Source of the DNA: Sinanaerobacter sp. ZZT-01
Lineage (GTDB): Bacteria > Bacillota > Clostridia > Peptostreptococcales > Anaerovoracaceae
Assembly (NCBI RefSeq): GCF_035621135.1
Contig: NZ_CP141728.1
Coordinates: forward strand, 1,302,001 to 1,366,000
DNA length: 64,000 bases
Direction: 5' to 3'
The position numbers and the translations under genes are program-made. A model generated the notes under the pieces. The model was not told the DNA's origin and did not search any database. It worked only from the letters and a program-made list of their open reading frames with translations. This document shows positions 56,720-64,000 of this stretch, piece after piece (the stretch's first letter is position 1; each line of letters opens with the position of its first letter).

Positions 56720-56866
56720 TCATCCACCGATTGGATCGGAATCGCTGAAAGAGCCGGGAGTTAAACAGTTTCCGTCTGCATCTTTTTCTGGGCATTCATT
56801 TTTTGCCTCTCTGATTATGCCTTCGATCAATTCTTCTTGTTCATTTTTTTGCTTGTCAGCAGCCAT
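56720..56866 (-). CDS. Small conserved-looking protein with two cysteines
   Basis: A 48-residue protein: acidic helical start MAADKQKNEQEELIEGII, then NECPEKDADGNCL and a Gly/Ser-rich tail SFSDSDPIGG. A very strong AAAGGAGGTA site sits 8 nt before the ATG and a terminator follows the stop, so the gene is probably real. The two Cys eight residues apart could bind a metal or form a disulfide. I know no family. It stands alone between iadA and the ferredoxin-like gene. Confidence 0.65.
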   Translation of the reverse strand: MAADKQKNEQEELIEGIIREAKNECPEKDADGNCLTPGSFSDSDPIGG

Positions 56867-57039
56867 TTTTTATACCTCCTTTGACTGATAAAACTTTTAA
56901 TAGTATGCTTTATTTGAAAAAAATCATACATAAATACCATTTTTTTGGTCTTTTCTAAAGATTTTAAAACAGTGAAATAAAAGGGCTGTATGAAATTGAA
57001 CTTGAGAAAGCTGATAATTAAAAAAATGAAGAACGAAAA

Positions 57040-57070
57040 AGCAGAAAATTATTTGATTTTCTGCTATAAT
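57040..57070 (+). promoter_or_regulatory. Promoter with overlapping palindromic operator
   Basis: AGCAGAAAAT and ATTTTCTGCT form a perfect 10-bp inverted repeat with a 6-bp spacer (57040-57065), covering the -35 to -10 interval and running into TATAAT (57065-57070). It lies about 95 bp ahead of the ferredoxin-like gene; a repressor site is likely. Confidence 0.5.
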
Positions 57071-57165
57071 AAATACATTCTAAAAGGGTAATTGAAGGAT
57101 TTTATTACGGGTATTACTAATAAATATAAAAATAATTCATGCAAAACGATAAAAAGGAGGAACTC

Positions 57166-57732
57166 ATGATTTGCAATGGAAAGACAGTGGAAAAAAAGGC
57201 TGTGATACAGGTTGCAGAATTAATGGCTGCTGCTGCGAGAACTGCGCCAAAGGGCTGTGGAATCGATAATTTAGAAGTTCTTATTTTAGATGGAGAAGAA
57301 AAAGATAATTTAGCAAAGTCTATGGAAAAGTATGGAACGGAATGGAAAATAGATTTTATGGTGAGGGATTCTCATAACGTAGAAACGGCCGATGCTTTAA
57401 TGCTTATGGGGGCAAAGATTCATCCCATTTTATTGGATCACTGCGGATATTGCGGCTATAAAAATTGTGGGGAAAATATAAAGAACAATGGAATTTGCAG
57501 TTTCAATACAGGTGATTTGGGGATTGCAATCGGTTCTGCCGTTTCTGTTGCTGCAAATCATCGCATAGATAATCGGACTATTTATACAGCAGGAAAAATA
57601 GCAATGGAAATTGGACTGTTCCCAAAAGACGTTCGTGTTGCTTATGGTATTCTCCTGTCCGTTTCTTCAAAAAATCCATTTTTTGATCGAGGGACGGCTG
57701 ATAATGATGCAGTAAAAAGAGAAAAAAGATAA
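57166..57732 (+). CDS. DUF2148 ferredoxin-like domain protein
   Basis: A 188-residue cytoplasmic protein of the DUF2148 group. LMAAAARTAPKGCGIDNLEV opens the domain in the manner of nitroreductase-like folds. The Cys cluster DHCGYCGYKNCGE with NGICSFN could bind an iron-sulfur centre, and NTGDLGIAIGSAVSVAA follows. The start at 57166 follows AAAAAGGAGGAACTC. Members are common in anaerobes and unassigned in function; a redox role is inferred. It is convergent and directly abutting (no gap) with the PAP2 gene. Confidence 0.85.
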   Translation: MICNGKTVEKKAVIQVAELMAAAARTAPKGCGIDNLEVLILDGEEKDNLAKSMEKYGTEWKIDFMVRDSHNVETADALMLMGAKIHPILLDHCGYCGYKNCGENIKNNGICSFNTGDLGIAIGSAVSVAANHRIDNRTIYTAGKIAMEIGLFPKDVRVAYGILLSVSSKNPFFDRGTADNDAVKREKR

Positions 57733-58392
57733 TTAGTGATGCAAATGCAGGGAACTCTGCTCTTCTTCCGTCTCATCGAAACGAGTGACGTGAGAGATAA
57801 AATGTGTGTGAAAGAAGGAGAGAATCATGATTCCTAAGAACCAGCTGCCTAATATATCAGTCGGATAATGAACGCCTAGATAAATTCTTGAAAATGCAAT
57901 CAAAAATATGTAGATCGCACAAAAAATACTTATAACGCGTACCGCCTTATGCTTAGCACCATAATATTGATTCAGCAATAAGATGAGAGTTCCGTAGAAA
58001 ATAAGACTCGTTAAAGTGTGACCGCTCGGAAAGCTGAATCCACCTTGCTCAATTAAGTGGAGAGCCACCATGGGGCGCGGACGTTGGAATATGTATTTTA
58101 AAATAGAGTACAGTAATAGTGAAGAAGAAGCTACGAATGAGAGCGGTAGCCCAAAGCGGTCTCTGGTTTTCGGAGACAGCAAAAGGACAACGCATATCGT
58201 TAAAAATGTCTGCCAATCTCCTGTACGAGTCAGTGTTATAAAAAATGTATTAAGTGATTCATTGCGCATAGAAAAAATTGCATTTTGAAGATAAGCATCA
58301 AACGACAATGAGGCATCTAAAGTCACAAAATATGCAATCATAGAAAAACCCAGTAAACATAGGGTTGTTACGAGGCGATTTGAGTGTTTCAT
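57733..58392 (-). CDS. PAP2-superfamily membrane phosphatase
   Basis: A 219-residue membrane phosphatase of the PAP2/BcrC/PgpB type with about five to six helices. The active-site motifs are KYIFQRPRP (KX6RP), SFPSGHTLTS and SRIYLGVHYPTDILGS (SRX5HX3D). It probably removes phosphate from lipid phosphates such as undecaprenyl-PP or phosphatidate. The start at 58392 follows AAAGGAAATTCATT. It is divergent from plsC, and a lipid link between the two is plausible. Confidence 0.9.
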   Translation of the reverse strand: MKHSNRLVTTLCLLGFSMIAYFVTLDASLSFDAYLQNAIFSMRNESLNTFFITLTRTGDWQTFLTICVVLLLSPKTRDRFGLPLSFVASSSLLLYSILKYIFQRPRPMVALHLIEQGGFSFPSGHTLTSLIFYGTLILLLNQYYGAKHKAVRVISIFCAIYIFLIAFSRIYLGVHYPTDILGSWFLGIMILSFFHTHFISHVTRFDETEEEQSSLHLHH

Positions 58393-58524
58393 AATGAATT
58401 TCCTTTGTTCATTGTTATGTATTTGCCTCAATTTTATAACTGACGGATTTGTTTTGCAACTAAATAGCAGAACCGTTATGCAATTGTAATCAAATTAACA
58501 TCTTACAATGAAAAAGGAGTGAAA

Positions 58525-59268
58525 ATGAAATTTTTTAAGAATTTACGAATGGGTATTTGGATGTATTGGGATTTGATTCACATACATTCAAATAAAAAAA
58601 ATATCCATAAATACCGGGCGCAGGGGGATTTGGAATCAGAGCGAAAAGAGATCGCCATTGCAGAGTCAACCTGGGGGAAAAATCTGATACGAAAGGTTGG
58701 AGTTAAGGTACATGTAGAAGGCCTTGAGAACATACCGCAAGGAGCGGTTGTTTTCGTAGCCAATCATCAAAGCTATGCAGATATTGCAGTACTTACTTCA
58801 GTCATTGATTTTAAACAAATTGGATTTATAGCAAAAGAAGATCTAAGAAAATTACCGGTCTTTGGTGAATGGATTTATGATGTGAGAAGCGTTTTTATAA
58901 AGCGGGAAGATCCAAGAGCTTCTTTACGTGCAATTGAAAAAGGAACAGAGTATTTGAAACAAGGCTTTTCTTTGGGCATTTTTCCGGAGGGGACGAGAAG
59001 TAAAGGAGGAAAGATGGGCGAATTCAAACGCGGCAGCTTACGTCTTGCGACAAAGCCGGGAATTCCAGTTGTGCCGATTACCATCGACGGAAGCTATAAA
59101 TGCTTTGAAGAGAAGGGATATGCATTTCCTGCAGAGGTTCATGTGTTCATTCATTCTGCGATTGAGACCAAAGACATGGATAAAAAAGAAGCTTCTGAGC
59201 TTTCGGAACGAGTCAAAGAAATGATTGAAGATAAACTGCAAAATTTACAAGCAAATAAAAACGGGTAG
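58525..59268 (+). CDS. plsC: 1-acyl-sn-glycerol-3-phosphate acyltransferase
   Basis: A 247-residue membrane-associated acyltransferase that makes phosphatidate from lysophosphatidate. The catalytic NHQSYAD (HX4D) motif and the substrate-binding FPEGTRSKGG motif are both present, with VPITIDGSYKC further on. The ATG at 58525 has AAGGA at 7 nt; the GTG two codons upstream lies too near. Its stop codon lies inside the shared terminator stem. Divergent from the PAP2 gene. Confidence 0.93.
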   Translation: MKFFKNLRMGIWMYWDLIHIHSNKKNIHKYRAQGDLESERKEIAIAESTWGKNLIRKVGVKVHVEGLENIPQGAVVFVANHQSYADIAVLTSVIDFKQIGFIAKEDLRKLPVFGEWIYDVRSVFIKREDPRASLRAIEKGTEYLKQGFSLGIFPEGTRSKGGKMGEFKRGSLRLATKPGIPVVPITIDGSYKCFEEKGYAFPAEVHVFIHSAIETKDMDKKEASELSERVKEMIEDKLQNLQANKNG

Positions 59269-59296
59269 GGTGCAATTTATTGCCGCCTACCCGTTT
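59258..59296. terminator. Bidirectional terminator between plsC and the chorismate mutase-shikimate kinase gene
   Basis: AAACGGGTAGG pairs with CCTACCCGTTT around a 17-nt loop; A and T tracts flank it. The plsC stop TAG is part of the left arm. Confidence 0.7.
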
Positions 59297-59299
59297 AAG

Positions 59300-60133
59300 C
59301 TACCTATTTGACAGGAGGAAGGTAATGCCTTCTGCAATTTGTTCGGGTGTTTCCTGATCAATAAAAATAGTACAGTTTGCCGTTTCTAAATAATAATTCT
59401 TCCTCTTTTGATATCGATTGTTAAATTGAATGAGACGCTGTTCTTCATTTTCTGTTTCAAAGTAGGCATTTGGACGATTTGGATCTTCTTTAATGCGCTC
59501 AAACATATCTTTGGGGAACCCATCTAAGAATACGCAACCGCCGGAATTTTTTAATAAGGTTCGATTTTTTTCGTTTAATATGATTCCGCCTCCGCAAGAA
59601 ATAATGATTTCACTTTTTTGAGAAAGTGTTTTTAGTAAAGCGGCCTCTATGTTTCGGAAATAAGGTTCTCCCTTTTCATTGAAAATAGTACGGATGGAAT
59701 CATGTTCATTCTGTTGGATTTCTGCATCCATATCTATAAATGAAAAACCGGTTATAAGGCTTAATTTTTTTCCTATGGTGGTTTTCCCGCTCCCCATATA
59801 GCCAATTAAATAAATAATGTTAGGTAAAAGCGTGTTAGACTGAATTCGTCGGCTTTGTGTCATAATCTGTTCATAGACTTTTTCTGTGGCAGAATGAATT
59901 TTTTCAGTATTTTTAGGATCAAAATTCTTACAGAAACGCGGAAGCTTTTCCAGAATTTCTTGCTCACGTACCGCATCGAATAAAGGGAGTTCTTTTTCTT
60001 TTTTTGCTTTAGCTATATCCAGAGAAATAGACATGCGTTTAGTAAGCAGCTCCATAAGTGTATCGTCAATTAGATCGATTTGTTTTCGAATTTCTTCACG
60101 ATTCCTCATTTCTTTGCCTGTTTGATTTGTCAT
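59300..60133 (-). CDS. Chorismate mutase-shikimate kinase fusion
   Basis: A 277-residue two-domain aromatic biosynthesis enzyme. Residues about 10-90 form an AroQ-class chorismate mutase (REEIRKQIDLIDDTLMELLTKRM, with EILEKL). Residues about 108-277 form shikimate kinase: Walker A GYMGSGKTTIGKKL, DMDAEIQ, ISCGGGIIL and the lid DPNRPNAYFE. It would both phosphorylate shikimate and convert chorismate to prephenate. The start at 60133 follows AAAGGAGTCGATATC. This is a known but uncommon fusion. aroQ of the same pathway is at 29 kb. Confidence 0.9.
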   Translation of the reverse strand: MTNQTGKEMRNREEIRKQIDLIDDTLMELLTKRMSISLDIAKAKKEKELPLFDAVREQEILEKLPRFCKNFDPKNTEKIHSATEKVYEQIMTQSRRIQSNTLLPNIIYLIGYMGSGKTTIGKKLSLITGFSFIDMDAEIQQNEHDSIRTIFNEKGEPYFRNIEAALLKTLSQKSEIIISCGGGIILNEKNRTLLKNSGGCVFLDGFPKDMFERIKEDPNRPNAYFETENEEQRLIQFNNRYQKRKNYYLETANCTIFIDQETPEQIAEGITFLLSNR

Positions 60134-60353
60134 GATATCGACTCCTTTGTAACAGCGAATAATTTTAAACTTGTTTTCTATCATAACATTAGAAAGTGTA
60201 AATGTAAAATAGGAAACGCTTGAAAGCTGGAATCGGCTAAGATAAAATAAAGCGTAAAAGACTGTATCTTCCTTTGAAAATGGGACTTTGTCAAAAAAGG
60301 AGGATGGTGTGATATAATTGCTATAAGATAAAAAACGAGAGAGGATATATGTA

Positions 60354-61271
60354 ATGAAAGGACCGATTTTAGTTGTAATGGCTGCTGGAATGGGCAGCCG
60401 ATACGGTGGATTGAAACAGATGGACCCAGTTGGATCAAATGGTGAACTGATTATTGATTTTTCCCTTTATGATGCCTGGAAAGCTGGCTTTCGTAAAGTT
60501 ATTTTTATTATTAAAAGAGAAATGGAAAAAGATTTTCGTGCCATGATTGAGCCAAAAGCAGGTAAAAAATTAGAAGTTGTCTTTGCATTTCAGGAGCTGA
60601 CAGATGTGCCGGAGGGATTTCATCCTCCTAATGGACGGGTAAAACCATGGGGGACAGGCCATGCTGTACTAGCTGCGAGAAAAGAAGTGGATGCACCGTT
60701 TGCAGTGATCAATGCAGATGATTACTATGGAGTGCAGGCATTTCAGGATATGTATGATTTTCTGAGAAATGCACACGATGACGACAAATATCGTTACTGT
60801 ATGGTAGGTTATTTGGTGGAAAATACTTTGACAGAGAATGGACATGTAGCAAGAGGTCTCTGCCAAGCAGATGAGAACGGGTATTTGCAGGATATTGTAG
60901 AGCGAACAAAGATTCAAAGAAACAACGGGCAAATTCAATATACTGAAAATGACTGTGATTGGGCTACCATTGCAGAGGGTACCTTGGTATCTATGAACTT
61001 GTGGGGTTTTACAAGGAGTATAATGAAGGAGCTTGAAAAAAGATTTTCGGCTTTTTTAGAATCTGCATTGAAGGAAAATCCATTAAAAGGAGAATATTTT
61101 TTACCCTTTGTAGTGGATGAACTGATTGAAGAGGGAAATGCTACGGTAAAGGTGCTGAAATCGCCTGATAAATGGCAGGGTGTTACGTATAAAGAGGATA
61201 AGGAAAATGTGGTGAGAGCCTTGCAGTTACTAAAAGATCAAGGTGTATATCCACAAAATCTTTGGGAATAA
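60354..61271 (+). CDS. Nucleotidyltransferase-family protein
   Basis: A 305-residue protein of the sugar-nucleotidyltransferase fold. The N-terminal loop VVMAAGMGSRYGGLKQMDPVG replaces the classical GGxGTRL, and NADDYYG supplies the metal-binding Asp. HPPNGRVKPWGTGHAVLAA and DKWQGVTYKEDKENVV are conserved in the clostridial family of this type. It probably joins NTP to a phosphorylated sugar or similar; the substrate is unknown. It stands alone, ended by a terminator. Confidence 0.85.
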   Translation: MKGPILVVMAAGMGSRYGGLKQMDPVGSNGELIIDFSLYDAWKAGFRKVIFIIKREMEKDFRAMIEPKAGKKLEVVFAFQELTDVPEGFHPPNGRVKPWGTGHAVLAARKEVDAPFAVINADDYYGVQAFQDMYDFLRNAHDDDKYRYCMVGYLVENTLTENGHVARGLCQADENGYLQDIVERTKIQRNNGQIQYTENDCDWATIAEGTLVSMNLWGFTRSIMKELEKRFSAFLESALKENPLKGEYFLPFVVDELIEEGNATVKVLKSPDKWQGVTYKEDKENVVRALQLLKDQGVYPQNLWE

Positions 61272-61276
61272 TTTAA

Positions 61277-61308
61277 AGAAAAAGGGTTGCGAAGCCCTTT
61301 TTTTTGTA
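61277..61308 (+). terminator. Terminator of the nucleotidyltransferase gene
   Basis: AAAAAGGG-TTGCGAAG-CCCTTTTTTTT follows the stop codon by a few bases and ends in a long T-run. Confidence 0.75.
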
Positions 61309-61376
61309 CTATTCTTTTTAAGATGTGCAATTGTATGCACCAATTAAAATTTAATAAAAGAAATGGAGAAAGAAAA

Positions 61377-63026
61377 ATGTCTAACACACCAAAAGGCGTA
61401 AGGCAGGCTTCATTCAGAGAGCAGTTTACTTTCCGAGGAATGGTAATTGGTTCAATCGGATCAGTAATTTTAACGATGAGCTCTATGTATGTAGCTTTAA
61501 AGCTAGGCGCACTTCCTTGGCCAATCATTTTCGTAGCCCTTGTATCTATGTTTGCTCTAAAAGCATTGGGTCGGACAAATATCCACGAGATAAATGTCAC
61601 GCATACCGTTATGTCAGCAGGTGCAATGGTAGCAGGTGGAATTGCCTTTACCGTTCCCGGCATTTGGATGCTAGAGCCGAAAGCAGAGGTGAATTTAGCT
61701 TCGCTGCTCATCGTCACATTAGGAGGAGTCTTACTGGGTTTGATCTTTACCGCATTGATTCGTAAATATTTCGTAGTGACACAGGATTTACCGTACCCTA
61801 TGGGGATCGCTGCGGCAGAGACTTTGGTTATCGGGGATGAGGGCGGTAAAAAATCCGTTGTTTTATTTTCTTCTTTAGGAGTTGCTGCACTTTTTACCCT
61901 TTTTCGAGATTGGTTCGAAAAAATTCCGCAGACTCTTATTTTGAACAAAGCAATTGCTGCAAAAGGAGTCGCTTTTTATATTTATTTATCTCCAATGCTT
62001 ATAGCAGTTGGATATCTTATAGGGCCATTGGCAGTTGGGATCTGGTTTTTGGGTGCTGTGATTGGAGATTTTGGAATTGTTATAGGAATGCCTAGGATGG
62101 GAATCCTTGATTTAGATACTGCAATGGCCGTGAAATCCTCATTAGGAATTGGGGTAATGGTTGGAACGGGAATCGGCATCATTGTAAAGGGTATTCTTCC
62201 GAAAGCAAAAGAAATTTTTGGGCCGATGTTTTCCAAAGAATCACGTGGAGATTCCATTGTAAACCTTCGATGGGCACCGATGCTTATGGTGATTCTTGCC
62301 TTTATTTTTACATTTGCTCTGGATTTGGGTATCGGAGCCAGCTTGATTACAATTTTAGGTGTTTGGCTTGCAACGTCAATGTCAGCTCAGGTAGTTGGGC
62401 AATCTGGAATTAATCCGATGGAGATTTTTGGAATCATCGTACTTCTCGCGGCTAAGTTTGCTGCGAGCCTTGGAAATGTACAAGCCTTTTTCGTGGCTGC
62501 GATCGTAGCAGTTGCCTGTGGATTAGTCGGAGATGTCATGAACGATTTTAAAGCAGGCCATATCCTTCAAAGCAACCCGAAAGCACAGTGGCTGGGAGAA
62601 GTAATCGGCGGAATCATCGGCGCATTTGTATCAGTTGGTGTTCTCTTTGTCTTGATAAAAGCATATGGAGCAGAAGCTTTTGGAGATCCTGAACTGTTCC
62701 CTGCCCCTCAAGCCAGCGCAGTGGCCGCTATGGTTGGAGGAATCCCGCATATGACTTCCTTTGTCATCGGTCTTTTTATAGGAACTGTTTTATATGTTCT
62801 GCGTTTTCCGGTTATGACCTTAGGACTTGGAATCTATCTGCCGTTTTACCTGTCCTTTACAGCTATGATTGGCGGTGCTTTAAAGCTGATTGTGGAAAAG
62901 GCTGCACCGAAATTTGAAAAGGCGGGGAATGGTATGATTATTGCTTCAGGCCTTTTAGGAGGAGAGGGAGTTGTCGGTGTTGTTCTTGCCTTGGTGCAGG
63001 CATTAAAGGGAATGCAAGCGTTGTAG
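61377..63026 (+). CDS. OPT-family oligopeptide/metal-chelate transporter
   Basis: A 549-residue membrane protein with about 14 hydrophobic segments. FRGMVIGSIGSVILTMSSMYVALKLGALPWPI opens the OPT domain (first helices). Others include VTQDLPYPMGIAAAETLV, GAVIGDFGIVIGMPRMG and the glycine-rich loop NDFKAGHILQSNPKAQWLGEVIGGIIGAF, quoted here in outline. The family imports oligopeptides or metal complexes with protons. The start at 61377 follows GGAGAAAGAAAA; an in-frame ATG 30 codons upstream would overlap the terminator. No accessory gene is nearby. Confidence 0.87.
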   Translation: MSNTPKGVRQASFREQFTFRGMVIGSIGSVILTMSSMYVALKLGALPWPIIFVALVSMFALKALGRTNIHEINVTHTVMSAGAMVAGGIAFTVPGIWMLEPKAEVNLASLLIVTLGGVLLGLIFTALIRKYFVVTQDLPYPMGIAAAETLVIGDEGGKKSVVLFSSLGVAALFTLFRDWFEKIPQTLILNKAIAAKGVAFYIYLSPMLIAVGYLIGPLAVGIWFLGAVIGDFGIVIGMPRMGILDLDTAMAVKSSLGIGVMVGTGIGIIVKGILPKAKEIFGPMFSKESRGDSIVNLRWAPMLMVILAFIFTFALDLGIGASLITILGVWLATSMSAQVVGQSGINPMEIFGIIVLLAAKFAASLGNVQAFFVAAIVAVACGLVGDVMNDFKAGHILQSNPKAQWLGEVIGGIIGAFVSVGVLFVLIKAYGAEAFGDPELFPAPQASAVAAMVGGIPHMTSFVIGLFIGTVLYVLRFPVMTLGLGIYLPFYLSFTAMIGGALKLIVEKAAPKFEKAGNGMIIASGLLGGEGVVGVVLALVQALKGMQAL

Positions 63027-63040
63027 CGCAATAAAAAAAC

Positions 63041-63068
63041 TTGCAAATTATTTTTTTTATGGTATACT
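63041..63068 (+). promoter_or_regulatory. Promoter of the rpsF operon
   Basis: TTGCAA (63041-63046) and TATACT (63063-63068) with a 16-bp spacer place the transcription start near 63075. Confidence 0.6.
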
Positions 63069-63094
63069 TAGTAAGCATGAATTTTTGTACAGGC

Positions 63095-63148
63095 AATGGC
63101 TGACAAAAATATATATGCTCTCTGCTCAGGCATAAGGCCAGAGCCATT
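63095..63148 (+). ncRNA. Structured leader before rpsF (candidate S6:S18-type autoregulatory leader)
   Basis: AATGGCT (63095-63101) pairs with AGCCATT (63142-63148), and inside it GCTCT (63117-63121) can pair with AGAGC (overlapping the outer arm, so alternative folds exist). It lies between the promoter and the rpsF ribosome binding site, where the S6:S18 leader motif occurs in many bacteria. The match to that motif is not verified. Confidence 0.4.
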
Positions 63149-63170
63149 TAGTCCATAGGGAGGTGAAAAA

Positions 63171-63458
63171 ATGAGTAATTATGAAGTTATGTTTATCATC
63201 GATTCTGCATTAGAAGATGATAAAAAAGAAGCAAGCATCGAGACAGTAAAAGAAATCATCGCAGCAGACGGTGAAGTTGGAAAAGTAGACGTTTGGGGAA
63301 TGAGAAAGCTTGCATATCCGATTAATAAGAAAAATGACGGATATTATGCTTTAATCGAGTTTACAGGCAGCACTGAGCTTCCGAAAGAGCTGGATCGAAG
63401 ACTTAGAATTTCCGATCATGTGATCAGACATATCATTATCAATAAAGATGAAAAATAA
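63171..63458 (+). CDS. rpsF: 30S ribosomal protein S6
   Basis: A 95-residue small-subunit protein that binds 16S rRNA with S18. MSNYEVMFIIDSALEDDK, VDVWGMRKLAYPINKKNDGYYALIEF (in parts) and the C-terminal DHVIRHIIIN are the S6 pattern. The start follows GGGAGGTGAAAAA. It is first in the rpsF-ssb-rpsR operon, the standard order. Confidence 0.97.
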   Translation: MSNYEVMFIIDSALEDDKKEASIETVKEIIAADGEVGKVDVWGMRKLAYPINKKNDGYYALIEFTGSTELPKELDRRLRISDHVIRHIIINKDEK

Positions 63459-63473
63459 AGGTTGGTGACAAAG

Positions 63474-63899
63474 ATGAATTCAGTAGTTTTAATCGGCAGA
63501 TTGACGAGAGATCCCGAGATTCGCTATATCCCGGAGAGTCAGAATGCGGTTGCGACCTTTTCAATTGCAATTGACCGACCGGTCAGAGCAGGTGGAGAAA
63601 AGAAAACCGATTTTCCTCGTATTACGGTTTTTGGCAAACAAGCAGAAAACTGTGAACGGTTTTTAAAAAAAGGTCGTTTGGTAGGCGTGCAGGGAAGACT
63701 GCAAACTGGTAGTTATAAAACCCAGTCCGGCGAAACCAGATATACTACCGATGTTGTTGCTGACAGAGTTGAGTTTTTAGAATGGGGCGACAAAAGTGAG
63801 TCTGCTAGAAGCGGGTTCGAACGTGAGACACCGGCCGGCGGTCTTGGTGTTCCAGAAGGTTTTCAAGCACTTGACGATGATGACGATATTCCATTTTAA
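63474..63899 (+). CDS. ssb: Single-stranded DNA-binding protein
   Basis: A 141-residue OB-fold protein that coats single-stranded DNA in replication and repair. It opens with MNSVVLIGRLTRDPEIRY, has ATFSIAIDRP and QGRLQTGSYKTQSGETRYTT, a Gly-rich linker, and ends in the acidic tip DDDDIPF that binds partner proteins. The ATG at 63474 is chosen over TTG/GTG codons just upstream. It lies 15 bp after rpsF. Confidence 0.96.
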   Translation: MNSVVLIGRLTRDPEIRYIPESQNAVATFSIAIDRPVRAGGEKKTDFPRITVFGKQAENCERFLKKGRLVGVQGRLQTGSYKTQSGETRYTTDVVADRVEFLEWGDKSESARSGFERETPAGGLGVPEGFQALDDDDDIPF

Positions 63900-63946
63900 A
63901 TCTTTGCTTTTCGTAAATTAGAATTTCAAGAAAGGAGAGAAAGAGT

Positions 63947-64000
63947 ATGATGGACAAAAGACGTGGCGCAAGAAGAAAAAAAGTGTGCCAGTTCTGTGCA
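63947..64000 (+). CDS. rpsR: 30S ribosomal protein S18, N-terminal fragment (cut by window edge)
   Basis: The first 18 codons (MMDKRRGARRKKVCQFCA) match the start of S18, with the basic RRGARRKKV and the Cys pair CQFC of the zinc-type protein. The start follows AAAGGAGAGAAAGAGT; either of two adjacent ATGs may be used. The gene continues past the window and completes rpsF-ssb-rpsR. Confidence 0.93.
   Translation, partial: MMDKRRGARRKKVCQFCA

Overview
The window is 64 kb of low-GC chromosome from an anaerobic, amino-acid-fermenting member of the Clostridia. Three things point there: a complete oxidative ornithine-degradation operon with a B12/PLP aminomutase, strong AGGAGG-type ribosome binding sites, and a classic Firmicutes origin neighbourhood. 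A relative of the Anaerovoracaceae/Peptostreptococcales type is my inference; the sequence alone does not fix the genus.

Layout. 1-3.0 kb (mostly minus strand): the start of an unknown gene, a class I aminotransferase and an exported papain-like amidase. 3.0-13.3 kb: ornithine operon ord-ortA-ortB-oraS-oraE-(GlmL-like)-orr, transcribed leftward from a sigma-54 promoter, with a PAS-AAA-Fis activator upstream. 13.4-19.5 kb: a sensor kinase and NtrC-type regulator beside an isochorismatase-family hydrolase and an APC permease that have their own sigma-54 promoter. 19.8-21.5 kb: an ArsR regulator with an operator, and a cation antiporter behind a yybP-ykoY (Mn2+) riboswitch. 21.6-27.4 kb: rlmH-htrA-walJ-yycI-yycH without walRK. 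27.5-30.9 kb: RNase HI, a SpoIIE-type phosphatase, aroQ and a cysteine-desulfurase-like enzyme. 31-44.3 kb: the replication-origin cluster parB-parA-noc-rsmG-mnmG-mnmE-jag-yidC-yidD-rnpA-rpmH, then recF-dnaN-dnaA, all on the minus strand. 44.8-53.6 kb (plus): gyrB-gyrA, an RsbV/RsbW/SigB-like module, trpS and a third sigma-54 activator. 53.8-56.6 kb: a YfcC-type carrier and isoaspartyl dipeptidase behind a third sigma-54 promoter. 56.7-63.0 kb: mixed metabolic and membrane genes. 63.1-64 kb: rpsF-ssb-rpsR.

Two themes tie the window together. First, three separate sigma-54 activators each sit beside a GG-N10-GC promoter serving amino-acid or amide/peptide catabolism, which suggests sigma-54 organises amino-acid use here. 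Second, the origin: dnaA-dnaN-recF is inverted relative to the usual rpmH | dnaA-dnaN-recF-gyrB-gyrA arrangement, carrying its DnaA boxes and a DnaA-trio unwinding element with it. Three parS sites lie around parAB; one is built into the 46-bp palindrome that ends parB.

The least explained element is a pair of 52-bp repeats between ord and ortA. Their only four differences are compensatory changes in a hairpin stem. No rRNA, tRNA, CRISPR array, insertion sequence or phage gene was seen.
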